From Chloroflexota bacterium (lineage in GTDB: Bacteria > Chloroflexota > Dehalococcoidia > Tepidiformales > Tepidiformaceae), in the NCBI GenBank assembly GCA_026702615.1, contig JAPPBY010000009.1, positions 93,479 through 157,478 on the forward strand: 64,000 nt of DNA, read 5' to 3'. This document shows, piece by piece, positions 1 to 8,109 of the stretch; within the stretch, counting starts at the first letter, position 1; every line of letters starts with the position of its first letter. Under the pieces are notes generated by a model that worked only from the letters and a program-made list of their open reading frames with translations, made no database searches and was not told the origin of the DNA. Made by a program: the position numbers and the translations under genes.

Positions 1-2
1 TC

Positions 3-449
3 ACGTCGGTCGTGCTGGCCTCGTTCCGGCGGGTCGACCGGGCAGGGTTCTATTTCCTCTGCACGCTTGTGGCGGGCGGGGTGCTGAACGTCGCGCTGGG
101 CCTCGCGCCCTGGTATTACATGGCCCTGCTGATCATGTTCATCACCGGCTTCAACGCCGGGATCTTCATCAACCTGAACATGGCCCTTGTCCAGGCCCAC
201 ACGCCGAACGCGATCATGGGGCGGGTGATGAGCATCTACCAGATGTGCATGGCGGGAGCGATGCCGATTGGCGCCCTGGTCGCGGGACCGATGGCGGACG
301 TGGTGGGGGCGCGGGAGTGGTTTGCCATCGGCGGCGCGCTGCTGTTTGTGCTTGGCGTCGTCGTGATCGCGACGCAGCCGGCCCTGAGGCGGATGAGCTC
401 GGCGCCCGACCCGGCGGCCACGGCAGCGGCCGCTGCGGCGGGGAGCTAG
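3..449 (+). CDS. MFS transporter, C-terminal part (cut by window edge)
   Basis: The C-terminal ~148 residues of a major facilitator superfamily permease; the frame is open to the first base, so the gene starts outside the window. About four hydrophobic segments are visible, followed by a short polar Ala-rich tail (SSAPDPAATAAAA). It is very close in sequence to the C-terminal third of the next gene: both carry the ASFRRVDRAGFYFL, AHTPNAIMGRVMSIYQ and LRRMSSAPDP blocks, so the two are tandem duplicates. MFS proteins use ion gradients to move small solutes and this subgroup resembles drug/metabolite exporters, but the substrate cannot be read from sequence. Only 59 nt separate it from its paralogue. 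Confidence 0.9.
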   Translation, partial: TSVVLASFRRVDRAGFYFLCTLVAGGVLNVALGLAPWYYMALLIMFITGFNAGIFINLNMALVQAHTPNAIMGRVMSIYQMCMAGAMPIGALVAGPMADVVGAREWFAIGGALLFVLGVVVIATQPALRRMSSAPDPAATAAAAAAGS

Positions 450-493
450 CATCGAGGGCCGGCAGATCAACGGTGGCGCAGCGACGGGCGCTG

Positions 494-499
494 TAGCAT
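494..499 (+). promoter_or_regulatory. putative -10 box (TAGCAT) of a leaderless transcript
   Basis: TAGCAT lies 9 nt upstream of the GTG start of the second MFS gene, and no Shine-Dalgarno is present between them. It fits the TANNNT pattern seen before several other genes in this window. Confidence 0.4.
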
Positions 500-508
500 C
501 GCCGGTAC

Positions 509-1861
509 GTGGGTTCTGTCTCCGACACAGCCGCGGATCCGGTAGCGGTTGAGCACGAGAGCCGCGGGCTCTCGCACTCGACGTTCGCTGCGTTCCGCTC
601 GAAGCCGTTCACGTTGCTGTGGGCGAACACGATCACGTTCGCGCTCTCGCAGTCGATCCAGCAGTTCACGTTCGCCTGGCTCGCGATCGAAATCGGGGAA
701 GGCGGCGCCCAGCTCTGGTCCGGGTTCACGGTGGGAGAGGGGACCCTGCTCGGGCTCGTCATCGCGGCCCTGGGGCTGCCCATCCTCCTCTTCGGGCTCT
801 ACGCAGGCATCCTCGCGGACCGGCTGGACCGGCGGTTGCTGCTCTTCGGGAGCCAGGGGGCGGGCATCGCGATCACGGCGGGGGCAGCCACGCTCGTGGC
901 GATGGGCTCCCTGAACATCTGGGGCGTCCTCGGGCTGGCGTTCGTGCTCGGCTCCGCGGTGGCCTTCGGAATGCCCGTACGCCAGGCGATCGTGCCGTCG
1001 CTCGTGCCTCCCGAACGCGTCCTGAACGCGGTGACCCTCATGAACGTGGGAGCGCAGGTCGCGACAGGCGGCGCCGTGATCAGCGGCGCGGTCATTGAAC
1101 TCGGCGGTATCTCCGCGGCCTTTGCGGCGCAGGCAGGGCTGCTGACGCTGGGGTTGCTCGCGCTCATCCCCCTGCGCGTCCCCAATGTGCGAGCGGGCAT
1201 CTCCCGACGAATGAGCGAAGACCTGCGCGAGGGGTTCACCTTCGTGGTCCACCACGCAGGTATTCGCTCACTCATGATCGCCCTGCTGGCGACGGCACTG
1301 GTGATTGGAGGAGCGTTCCAGGCGCTGCTCCCGAAGATCGCCGTCGACGACCTGGACGCAGGCCCCTTCCAGGCTTCGATGCTGTTCACCGTGATGCTAG
1401 GTGGGACGCTGATCACGTCCCTCGTCCTCGCCTCGTTCCGGCGGGTAGACCGCGCCGGCTTCTACTTCCTCATGACGCTGGTGGTCGGGGGCTTCCTGAA
1501 CATCGGCCTGGGGGTGGCGCCGTGGTACACCCTGGCCCTCGTCATCATGTTCATCACGGGGTGGAACGCGGGCTTCTTCACGAACTTGAACATGGCGCTC
1601 GTTCAGGCGCACACGCCGAACGCGATCATGGGGCGGGTGATGAGCATCTATCAGATCTGCATGGCCGGGGCGATGCCCCTGGGCGCGCTTGTCGCCGGCC
1701 TGATGGCGGACGTGGTGGGAGCGCAGGAGTGGTATGCCATCTGCGGCGTGGGGCTGCTGGTGCTGGGCCTCGTCATGGTCGCCACGCAAACGGACCTGCG
1801 CCGCATGAGCTCGGCGCCGGACCCGGAACGGGATGCAGTAGCAAGCGCCGCCGGCGGCTAA
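509..1861 (+). CDS. MFS transporter (tandem duplicate)
   Basis: A complete 450-residue permease, the normal length for 12-helix MFS proteins. The loop between helices 2 and 3 carries the family motif as GILADRLDRR (residues 100-109). The N-terminal ~35 residues are polar and cytoplasmic, and the tail is Ala/Asp-rich. It resembles the macrolide-efflux/enterobactin-exporter branch, but substrate and direction are inferred only. The start is GTG with no Shine-Dalgarno; a TAGCAT box sits 9 nt upstream, suggesting a leaderless message. It is a tandem paralogue of the truncated gene before it and a more distant relative of the MFS gene at 23.5-24.8 kb. Confidence 0.92.
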   Translation: MGSVSDTAADPVAVEHESRGLSHSTFAAFRSKPFTLLWANTITFALSQSIQQFTFAWLAIEIGEGGAQLWSGFTVGEGTLLGLVIAALGLPILLFGLYAGILADRLDRRLLLFGSQGAGIAITAGAATLVAMGSLNIWGVLGLAFVLGSAVAFGMPVRQAIVPSLVPPERVLNAVTLMNVGAQVATGGAVISGAVIELGGISAAFAAQAGLLTLGLLALIPLRVPNVRAGISRRMSEDLREGFTFVVHHAGIRSLMIALLATALVIGGAFQALLPKIAVDDLDAGPFQASMLFTVMLGGTLITSLVLASFRRVDRAGFYFLMTLVVGGFLNIGLGVAPWYTLALVIMFITGWNAGFFTNLNMALVQAHTPNAIMGRVMSIYQICMAGAMPLGALVAGLMADVVGAQEWYAICGVGLLVLGLVMVATQTDLRRMSSAPDPERDAVASAAGG

Positions 1862-1906
1862 CCGCCGAACGCGTTGGTTCTTGCAGGACCGCTGGAGCCC
1901 TCCGGG

Positions 1907-2161
1907 CTACGAAACGACGAAATACACCGACCCGTCGCGGACCCAGGTGTCCGCGCTCTTGCCGACGCGCTTGGCCGCACGAGAGATGCGGAGGGCGAGT
2001 CCACGAGTCGTCTCGCCCTCTTCAGGAGTGAGCTTTCCCGCCTCATCGGACTTCACCGAATTAACGTAGTCCTCGTACTGCCGCATTCGAGCAGTAAGCC
2101 GTCCCGTCTGTTTCATTGGACCGGGGGCAGCGGACGCCTTCACCGTTGAGAACTTCACCAT
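1907..2161 (-). CDS. small conserved-looking hypothetical protein (84 aa)
   Basis: A basic, soluble 84-residue protein with no signal peptide or membrane segment. I do not recognise the family. The start at 2161 is chosen because AGGAG lies about 9 nt upstream; a longer open frame to 2275 has no ribosome-binding site. The middle is rich in Lys/Arg/Glu (for example TARMRQYEDYVNSVKSDEAG) and the C-terminus ends in a beta-like stretch (DTWVRDGSVYFVVS). It points against both neighbours and sits in a 560-bp gap between the MFS and DUF3500 genes. A small DNA-binding or antitoxin-like role is possible but unsupported. Confidence 0.6.
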   Translation of the reverse strand: MVKFSTVKASAAPGPMKQTGRLTARMRQYEDYVNSVKSDEAGKLTPEEGETTRGLALRISRAAKRVGKSADTWVRDGSVYFVVS

Positions 2162-2424
2162 TGCCGGAATCTCCTGAGAATTGTGCATTCCAGAGTAACA
2201 GCAAGGGTTGAGAAGTTCACACTCCAAGGCGGTTAACCAGGCGAACTCTATTGCCCGACGAGAGCGCGACGACAACGCTCAAACAAGAACCGTCACTTCA
2301 ACCTCCGTGCGTGTACAACAGGGAGCCTGGAGAGCGCCGATCGAGACACCCCGGGGCGCTCAGTTCTCCAGTGCTTCACGCGGCCCTTCCCGAGCCGTAG
2401 GCTGCGCGGCGATCGGAGGTCACG

Positions 2425-3552
2425 ATGAGCGTCGCCGCGAAGGATGTCGTTGCACGAATGGCGGAGGCGGCCAGCGACTGGCTCGACTCGCTGCCGGAGG
2501 AGCTGCGGTCCGCGGCCAACCCACCATTTGCCGACCCGCGCCGGGAGGTCTGGTACTACACGCCCACGAATCACGAGGGCGTGCCGATGGCCGACCTGAC
2601 CATGCGGCAGGTGCAGCTCGCGCACCGGCTGCTGGCCTCGGGCCTGAGCCTGCCGGCCTACCGGCGAGCGACGGTGATCATGAACCTGGAGGCCTGGCAG
2701 GACGCGCTCGGCGGTTGGCGCATCCCACGAGGGTCCATGCGGGGCACGATGCACGGCTCGGATCCGGCGATGTACTTCGCGATGGTCTACGGGGAGCCCG
2801 GCAGCGACGCCTGGGGGTGGCGCTTCGGGGGGCACCACGTCTCGGTGCACAACACGATCGTGAACGGCGAAATCGTGTCGGTGACGCCGACGTTCTTCGG
2901 TGCGAACCCGCACGAAGCGGACCTGAGCGACTACCAGACGCTGCGCCCCGTCGCGGGCGAGGAGGACATCGCGCGCGAGCTCGTGCACAGCCTCGACACG
3001 GAACAGCGTTCGGTCGCGATCATCTCGAAGGCGGCGCCGTTCGACATCGTCCAGTCGAACCGCTCCCATGTTGAAGACGGAGCACAGCCCGAGTGGATCT
3101 CGATGGTGTTCAACGGGTTGCCCGACCAGGGGACGGCCGATCGCCTGACGATCATGCAGGACGATCTCGACACCCGGCAGGCGATGACGGACGCCGACCG
3201 CGAGGCGGCACGCTACTCGCTGACGCCCAAGGGGCTGGCGGCGGCGGGTATGTCGCAGGCGCAGCTCACGATCCTCGAAGCGCTTCTGCGGGAGTACACG
3301 CAGCGGCTTCCCGAGCCCATGGCGGCAGCAGAACACGAGCGCCTCATGAGCATCCTCCCGGACCTGCACTTCGCCTGGGCGGGGGGAATCGAGCGGAAGC
3401 AGCCGCACTACTACCGTCTGCAGGGACCACGCGTGCTGATCGAGTACGACTGCGTCCAGAACAACGCCAACCACAGCCACACGGTCTGGCGCGATCCCGA
3501 GGGCGACTTCGGGCGTGACCTGCTGGCGGAGCACTACGCGGCGGCGCACTGA
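2425..3552 (+). CDS. DUF3500 domain protein
   Basis: A 375-residue protein matching the DUF3500 family over its whole length: an N-terminal YYTPTNHEGVPMADL stretch, a central GWRFGGHHVSVHNTIV block and a C-terminal HYYRLQGPRVLIEYD/NHSHTVWRDP region. The repeated His residues suggest a metal site. The family has no established biochemical role. There is no signal peptide. The start ATG has GGAGGT 7 nt upstream, and TAGGCT near 2398 could be the -10. It lies just upstream of a P450, a binding lipoprotein and an LLM oxidoreductase, so a part in oxidation of an organic substrate is a reasonable inference. Confidence 0.85.
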   Translation: MSVAAKDVVARMAEAASDWLDSLPEELRSAANPPFADPRREVWYYTPTNHEGVPMADLTMRQVQLAHRLLASGLSLPAYRRATVIMNLEAWQDALGGWRIPRGSMRGTMHGSDPAMYFAMVYGEPGSDAWGWRFGGHHVSVHNTIVNGEIVSVTPTFFGANPHEADLSDYQTLRPVAGEEDIARELVHSLDTEQRSVAIISKAAPFDIVQSNRSHVEDGAQPEWISMVFNGLPDQGTADRLTIMQDDLDTRQAMTDADREAARYSLTPKGLAAAGMSQAQLTILEALLREYTQRLPEPMAAAEHERLMSILPDLHFAWAGGIERKQPHYYRLQGPRVLIEYDCVQNNANHSHTVWRDPEGDFGRDLLAEHYAAAH

Positions 3553-3617
3553 CTAGTGGCTGGTGAACGGTGGTCGGTCCCCACCGCCCCACCCGAACGA
3601 CACACAAGGAGAACCCC

Positions 3618-4907
3618 ATGAGCGACACGACGGACACAGCGGGAAAGACGCCGGACGACTTCAACTTCCTCGACCCGGAGGTGCAGGACTGCCCCTACGA
3701 CGCGTATCAGGCCCTGCGCGACCAGGCGCCGGTCTACCAGGACCCACACACGGGCCAGTACGTGATCAGCCGCTTCGATGACCTGCGCGAGGTGCTGCTC
3801 GATACGGAGAACTTCGGGAACGGGGGCAACCGCGCCGCCCAGGCCGAGGCGAGGCCCCAGCTGACCGAACGGCAGATGCGGATGCTCGCAGTGTATGAGG
3901 AGAACAACGGGTGGCTCCCGGAGCCGACGCTGGCGGCTCGCGACGACCCGAACCATCGCCAGATGCGGAACATGTTCGACAAGGCGTTCCGGCCCGGGAA
4001 GATCAAGCAGCTCGACCCGTTCGTCGAGAGCGTCGCGAACCGGCTCTTCGACGCGTTCATCGAGGACGGCCACTGCGACTGGGTGCACCAATTCGCGGTA
4101 CCGCTGCCGCTCATCGTGATCGGGCACCAGATGGGCGTGAAGGAGGAGGACATCTGGCTCATCAAGCGCGCGACCGATGCCTGGGTGCGCCGCTTCGGCC
4201 AGATGGTGAGCGAGGAGGAAGAGCGCGAGGCGCTCGAGCTGGAGATCGAAGCGCAGCACTATTTCAAGAAGGTGTTCGACCGGCTGCGGGAGGAGCCCGA
4301 CGACACGCTCCTTTCGGACCTCGTGAACTCGGAGATCCCGGAGTGGGGGCGGACGCTCACGGACGGCGAGCTGCAGTCGGAGATGATGTCGGACACCTTC
4401 GTGGGCGGCTCCGAGACGAGCACGAACGCGATCGGCGAGGGCGTCAAGATCCTCATCGAGCAACCCGAGATCTGGGAGCAGCTCAAGTCGGACCCGGACA
4501 CGTACCTGCGCACGTTCGTGGAGGAGGTGCTGCGGCTGGAGTCACCGGTGCAGATGCTGGGGCGGGTCGCGCTGAATGACGTCGAGATGCACGGCGTCAC
4601 GATTCCGGCGGGCGCCTCGATCGGGACGCGCTACGCCGCCGCCAACCGCGACGAGCGGCGCTTCGAGTGTCCGGCGGACGTGGACCTGGAGCGCAATAAC
4701 CCGATGGCGCACCTCACCTTCGGCGCGGGGATCCACTACTGCCTTGGCGCACCGCTCGCCCGTCGCGAGCTGTACTACAGCTTCAAGACGCTCGTGGAGC
4801 GGGTCGACGAGATGTGGTTCGCGCCGGGGAAGAACGACTTCAAGCACCACCCACACATGTTCCTGAGGGCGCTCAAGGAACTCCACATCGAGTTCAAGGC
4901 GAAGTAG
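3618..4907 (+). CDS. cytochrome P450
   Basis: A 429-residue soluble bacterial class P450. The haem-binding loop FGAGIHYCLG places the proximal ligand at Cys375; the K-helix ExxR is E303-R306; the I-helix carries GGSETS (residues 263-268), the acid-alcohol pair that delivers protons to bound oxygen. P450s insert one oxygen atom into C-H or C=C bonds using electrons from a ferredoxin and reductase, neither of which is encoded nearby. The start at 3618 follows AAGGAG; the frame extends upstream to 3570 without a ribosome site. It is 9 nt from the next gene, and the grouping with DUF3500, a binding protein and LLM/VOC proteins suggests a catabolic operon. Confidence 0.95.
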   Translation: MSDTTDTAGKTPDDFNFLDPEVQDCPYDAYQALRDQAPVYQDPHTGQYVISRFDDLREVLLDTENFGNGGNRAAQAEARPQLTERQMRMLAVYEENNGWLPEPTLAARDDPNHRQMRNMFDKAFRPGKIKQLDPFVESVANRLFDAFIEDGHCDWVHQFAVPLPLIVIGHQMGVKEEDIWLIKRATDAWVRRFGQMVSEEEEREALELEIEAQHYFKKVFDRLREEPDDTLLSDLVNSEIPEWGRTLTDGELQSEMMSDTFVGGSETSTNAIGEGVKILIEQPEIWEQLKSDPDTYLRTFVEEVLRLESPVQMLGRVALNDVEMHGVTIPAGASIGTRYAAANRDERRFECPADVDLERNNPMAHLTFGAGIHYCLGAPLARRELYYSFKTLVERVDEMWFAPGKNDFKHHPHMFLRALKELHIEFKAK

Positions 4908-4916
4908 GAAGCGGCC

Positions 4917-6146
4917 ATGGACCTGAAACGAAGAAGTTGGGCCCTCTGGCTGGCTGTGATCGCCGCCCTCGCCCTGATCGGCGGGACGGTCGCGGCCTGC
5001 GGCGATGAAGAGCAGACGCCCCTCAAGATCGGCGTGCTGCTGGTCAACAGTGAGACACAAACGGACACGGCCCTCGACCGGCTGCGCGCCTTCAAGCTCG
5101 CCATCAAGCACGTGAACGAGGCCGGCGGCGTCTTCGGCCAGCCGGTGGAAGTCGTGGAAGGCGACACCCTCAACCCCCAGGAGGAAGCGCGTCGCCTGAT
5201 CGAGGAAGAGGGCGTCCACGCCATCGTCGGGCCCAATTCCAGCGCGGATTCGCTCCTGGTGATCGAGGTCGCGGCGCCGGCGGGGGTGCTGGTGATCAGC
5301 CCCTCGGCCTCTTCTCCGCTCCTCACCGCCAACGAGGACGGCGACCTCTTCTTCCGCACGGTCCTCTCCGACGTCGCCCAGGGGCCCGCGCTGGCGCAGC
5401 TCACGCGCGAGCGGGGCTTCGACAACGTGGGCGTGATCTACCGCGACGACGCATGGGGCCAGGGTCTGGCGGCGGCTTTCAAGGAAGCGTGGACCGGCGG
5501 CATCGTGGCGGTGAGCTCCCCGGCCGATCTGCAGGAGAGCTACCTCGACCTCATCGAGGAGAGCGCGCGCGAGGGAGCCCAGGCGCTCGTCCTGCTCACC
5601 TTCTGGCCCGAGGGCGAGGTCATCCTCAGGGAGGCGCTCGATAGCGGCCTCTACGAACAATTTCTCTTTGGCGACGCGCTGCGGGTGGCCGATGTCGCCG
5701 AGGCCGTCGGTGGGGGAAGGCTGGCCGGCATGTACGGCACCGTCAGCAGCCCCTCTCATGAGAATCCGTCCACCGCGATCTGGGAAGAGGCCTTCCGTGA
5801 CGAGTACGGGAGGGACACAGAGGCCACCTACGTCAGGGAAACCTACGACGCCACCATTGCGATCGCCCTCGCGGCGGAGGAAGCGGGCGAGGCCGAGGGA
5901 ACGGCTATCCGCGACGCGCTGCGCGGGATCGGCGCCGCACCTGGCGAGCACGTCCGCCCCGGGGTGGAAGGCATCGCCCGCGCCCTGAGCCTCATCCGGG
6001 AGGGAGACGAAGTGGACTACGCGGGAGCCTCCGTCTCGATGGACTGGGACGAATTCGGCGATCTCCGGCGAGGCTACATCGGCACCTGGCGGTTCACGGC
6101 GGACGGCGCGATCGAAGACGTAGACGTCATCGCCTACGAGCGCTGA
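4917..6146 (+). CDS. ABC transporter substrate-binding lipoprotein (Leu/Ile/Val-binding type)
   Basis: A 409-residue type I periplasmic-binding-fold protein (Peripla_BP_6) with a lipoprotein signal peptide: a KRR N-region, a hydrophobic core and lipobox TVAAC, with the modified Cys at 28. The mature part starts with the family's KIGVLL strand and has AIVGPNSSADSL and DNVGVIYRDDAWGQGL, typical of branched-chain amino acid, amide or aromatic-acid binders. No permease or ATPase genes lie beside it, so it either uses a transporter encoded elsewhere or acts as a sensor. It is 9 nt after the P450 and 15 nt before the LLM gene, so probably co-transcribed; the ligand may be the P450 substrate (inference). 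Confidence 0.92.
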   Translation: MDLKRRSWALWLAVIAALALIGGTVAACGDEEQTPLKIGVLLVNSETQTDTALDRLRAFKLAIKHVNEAGGVFGQPVEVVEGDTLNPQEEARRLIEEEGVHAIVGPNSSADSLLVIEVAAPAGVLVISPSASSPLLTANEDGDLFFRTVLSDVAQGPALAQLTRERGFDNVGVIYRDDAWGQGLAAAFKEAWTGGIVAVSSPADLQESYLDLIEESAREGAQALVLLTFWPEGEVILREALDSGLYEQFLFGDALRVADVAEAVGGGRLAGMYGTVSSPSHENPSTAIWEEAFRDEYGRDTEATYVRETYDATIAIALAAEEAGEAEGTAIRDALRGIGAAPGEHVRPGVEGIARALSLIREGDEVDYAGASVSMDWDEFGDLRRGYIGTWRFTADGAIEDVDVIAYER

Positions 6147-6161
6147 GGGAGGAGTCGGACC

Positions 6162-7073
6162 ATGCGGATCGGGATATCGATGACGACGGCGCTGCGGGCG
6201 CCGGACGCGCGCACGGGCGGGCGGTGGCTCGTCGACCGGGCGGCGGCGGCGCGGGAGGCGGGGCTCGACAGCCTTTTCGTGGGCGACCACCACAGCACCG
6301 CCCCGATGACCTACTACCAGAACGTCCCGGTGCTGGGACGGGTGCTGGCGGAGTGGAACGACCGGCCGGCGGGGGCGCTCTTCCTGCTGCCACTCTGGCA
6401 CCCGGTGCTGCTGGCGGAGCAGATCGGGACGCTGGCGGCCCTGCACGAGGGGCCGTTCGTGATGCAGTGCGCCATCGGACCGGACGACAACCAGTTCCCG
6501 GCCTTCGGCGTGAACGTGAAGCACCGGCCCTCGCGCTTCGAGGAGGCGCTGGACATCATGCGGCGGCTGTGGGCGGGCGAGACGGTGAGCTCTGAGGGGC
6601 GCTGGCATATCCAGGACGCGCGCATCAGCCCCGTACCGCCGGATGGGGTGGAGGTGTGGATCGGGGCGGTCGCGAGGCGCGCCATCGACCGGGCGGCGCG
6701 CCTCGGCGACGGCTGGCTGGCCTCGCCCGGGCTGACGGCGAAACAGGCAGCGGCGCAGTCGGCGGAGTACCACGAACGGCGACAGATCCACGGCCACCAG
6801 GAAACGGGTCCGGTCGCCATCAGGCGCGACATCTACGTCGGCGAGAGCGACGAGGAAGCGCAGGAGACGGCGCGTGCGGTCGTCGAGTCGGGCTACCGCG
6901 GTTTCGACAGCGAGGCGCTGGCGATCGGCAGTCCTGAGACGGTCGCGGGGCAGTTCCGGGCGCTGGAGGAGTCGGGATACACCGATGTCATCGTGCGCAA
7001 CCTGATGCCGGCGCAGGAGCACGCGATCGCGTCGATCGGGCGGCTGGCGGAGGTGCGGGCGAGCCTGGCGTAG
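6162..7073 (+). CDS. LLM-class flavin/F420-dependent oxidoreductase
   Basis: A 303-residue TIM-barrel protein of the luciferase-like monooxygenase family. Diagnostic parts are DSLFVGDHHS near residue 35, FGVNVKHRPSRFEEALDIMRRLW in the middle (split here by the family's conserved Arg-Phe) and the WIGAV/RAARLGDGWLASP segment that binds the cofactor. The family covers FMN/FMNH2 monooxygenases and F420-dependent reductases; which applies cannot be decided from this sequence. It is 15 nt downstream of the binding-protein gene with GGAGG-like bases before the ATG, so it is likely in the same operon, where it would oxidise or reduce the imported compound (inference). Confidence 0.9.
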   Translation: MRIGISMTTALRAPDARTGGRWLVDRAAAAREAGLDSLFVGDHHSTAPMTYYQNVPVLGRVLAEWNDRPAGALFLLPLWHPVLLAEQIGTLAALHEGPFVMQCAIGPDDNQFPAFGVNVKHRPSRFEEALDIMRRLWAGETVSSEGRWHIQDARISPVPPDGVEVWIGAVARRAIDRAARLGDGWLASPGLTAKQAAAQSAEYHERRQIHGHQETGPVAIRRDIYVGESDEEAQETARAVVESGYRGFDSEALAIGSPETVAGQFRALEESGYTDVIVRNLMPAQEHAIASIGRLAEVRASLA

Positions 7074-7166
7074 CTCCTCACAGGAGCCCTCCAGCCCCAA
7101 CGCTGGCCCGCGGAGGCGGGATCGCGTAGCGTGCGCGGGCACTCTGAACGCACGGAAGAGAGACCG

Positions 7167-7739
7167 ATGACCATCCACACCGGCAAGCCTGTCATGCACC
7201 ACCTCGGGTTCGTCGTGAAAGACGCCGACGAGATGGCGAACACGTACACGAACCTGCTGGGCGCCGAGTTCCGCCTGATGCCCCCCTACATGGTCCACTC
7301 GATGTCGGGCGAAGAGGCCGAGCTGCGCGTCTACTACGGCGCGATTGCCGGGAGCATCGCCGAGATCATCCAGCCGGTGCGGGGCGACACGCCTCACCAG
7401 CAGTGGCTCGACGAGCGAGGCGAGGGCGTCCAGCACCTCGGCCTGTACGTGGACGACGTGGTGTCGGCGACGAAGGAGCTGCTCGAGAAGGGCGGCGAGA
7501 TTCGCTGGGTCTATCCCAACGCGGGCGTGGTCCAGCTGAATTTCGACAGCTCGCTCGACGAGATCATGGGCGAGACGCTGCCAGGCAGCCTGACGTACCT
7601 GCACGCAGCGGGCGGCGGGCCGATCCTCGAGCTGCTGGGGCCCCCGATTCACCAGGGCGTGGTAGGCGGGGCCGTCGCCGGTCTCAACGACTACTGGGAG
7701 ACGACCTTCCCGCCGGTGGAGCCTCTCCAGCAGGGATAG
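7167..7739 (+). CDS. VOC-family (glyoxalase/dioxygenase fold) protein
   Basis: A 190-residue vicinal-oxygen-chelate protein: HHLGFVVKDADEMANTY at the N-terminus begins the first beta-alpha-beta-beta-beta module and GVQHLGLYVDDVVSATKEL the second. Metal ligands would be the first-module His, Glu 64-region residues and the second-module His of QHLG. VOC members include methylmalonyl-CoA epimerase, glyoxalase I and ring-cleaving dioxygenases; this one is closest in look to the methylmalonyl-CoA epimerase-like group but cannot be assigned. Start at 7167 is preceded by AAGAGAG; a TAGCGT about 35 nt upstream may be its own -10. It closes the catabolic block. Confidence 0.88.
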   Translation: MTIHTGKPVMHHLGFVVKDADEMANTYTNLLGAEFRLMPPYMVHSMSGEEAELRVYYGAIAGSIAEIIQPVRGDTPHQQWLDERGEGVQHLGLYVDDVVSATKELLEKGGEIRWVYPNAGVVQLNFDSSLDEIMGETLPGSLTYLHAAGGGPILELLGPPIHQGVVGGAVAGLNDYWETTFPPVEPLQQG

Positions 7740-7754
7740 CTCCCGGCCAGACGA

Positions 7755-8039
7755 CTACTCCTCCGCCTCGCGCGGCTGGAATGTGTCCTGCGTGAGCGAA
7801 GCGACCTCGGCTTCGACGATGTGGGCGTGTTCGCGGAAGGCCGTTGCGGCATCGGTAAGGGCTGCGTTGTAGAGGTCGGGACCGGCGAGGTCGAGCACGA
7901 AGTCGAGAAGGAACCCGGCGGCGAGCTCGCCCACGTCCTCGTCGCGCTCCTCAAGCAGCCAGGCCTGGAGCTCGCGCACCATGGCGCGGCGACGGCGGGC
8001 GTCGATGCGCTCCGACAGTCCGCGGCCCTTGTCCGCCAT
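7755..8039 (-). CDS. DUF2164 family small protein
   Basis: A 94-residue soluble protein resembling DUF2164: a basic N-terminal helix (RIDARRRRAMVRELQAWL), an acidic turn and DEDVGELAAGFLLDFVLDLAGPDLYNAAL, the part conserved in the family, which ends in a predicted C-terminal helix. No function is established. The ATG is preceded by GAGGGGG. It is divergent from the nfeD-like gene and convergent with the VOC gene, so it forms its own unit. Confidence 0.75.
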   Translation of the reverse strand: MADKGRGLSERIDARRRRAMVRELQAWLLEERDEDVGELAAGFLLDFVLDLAGPDLYNAALTDAATAFREHAHIVEAEVASLTQDTFQPREAEE

Positions 8040-8095
8040 GGGGACCCCCTCGCGCTAGGGTAACGGCCTTCCCACCAAGCGCCGAACCCGCTGGC

Positions 8096-8101
8096 TATAC
8101 T
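8096..8101 (+). promoter_or_regulatory. -10 box (TATACT) of a leaderless transcript
   Basis: TATACT lies 8 nt before the ATG at 8110 and only 2 nt before an in-frame ATG at 8104. Transcription starting the usual 6-7 nt downstream would exclude the 8104 codon, so the box both predicts a leaderless mRNA and decides the start. Confidence 0.55.
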
Positions 8102-8109
8102 CGATGGAG

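Noticed and set aside
2162..2424. The 263-bp gap as a further gene
   Set aside because: Open frames there lack ribosome sites and recognisable sequence; it holds the small-protein leader on one side and the DUF3500 promoter on the other.
4542..7652. A 1036-codon open frame on the minus strand
   Set aside because: It is the GC-rich antisense shadow of P450, binding-protein, LLM and VOC genes; its protein is Arg/His/Asp-rich low complexity with no domain.
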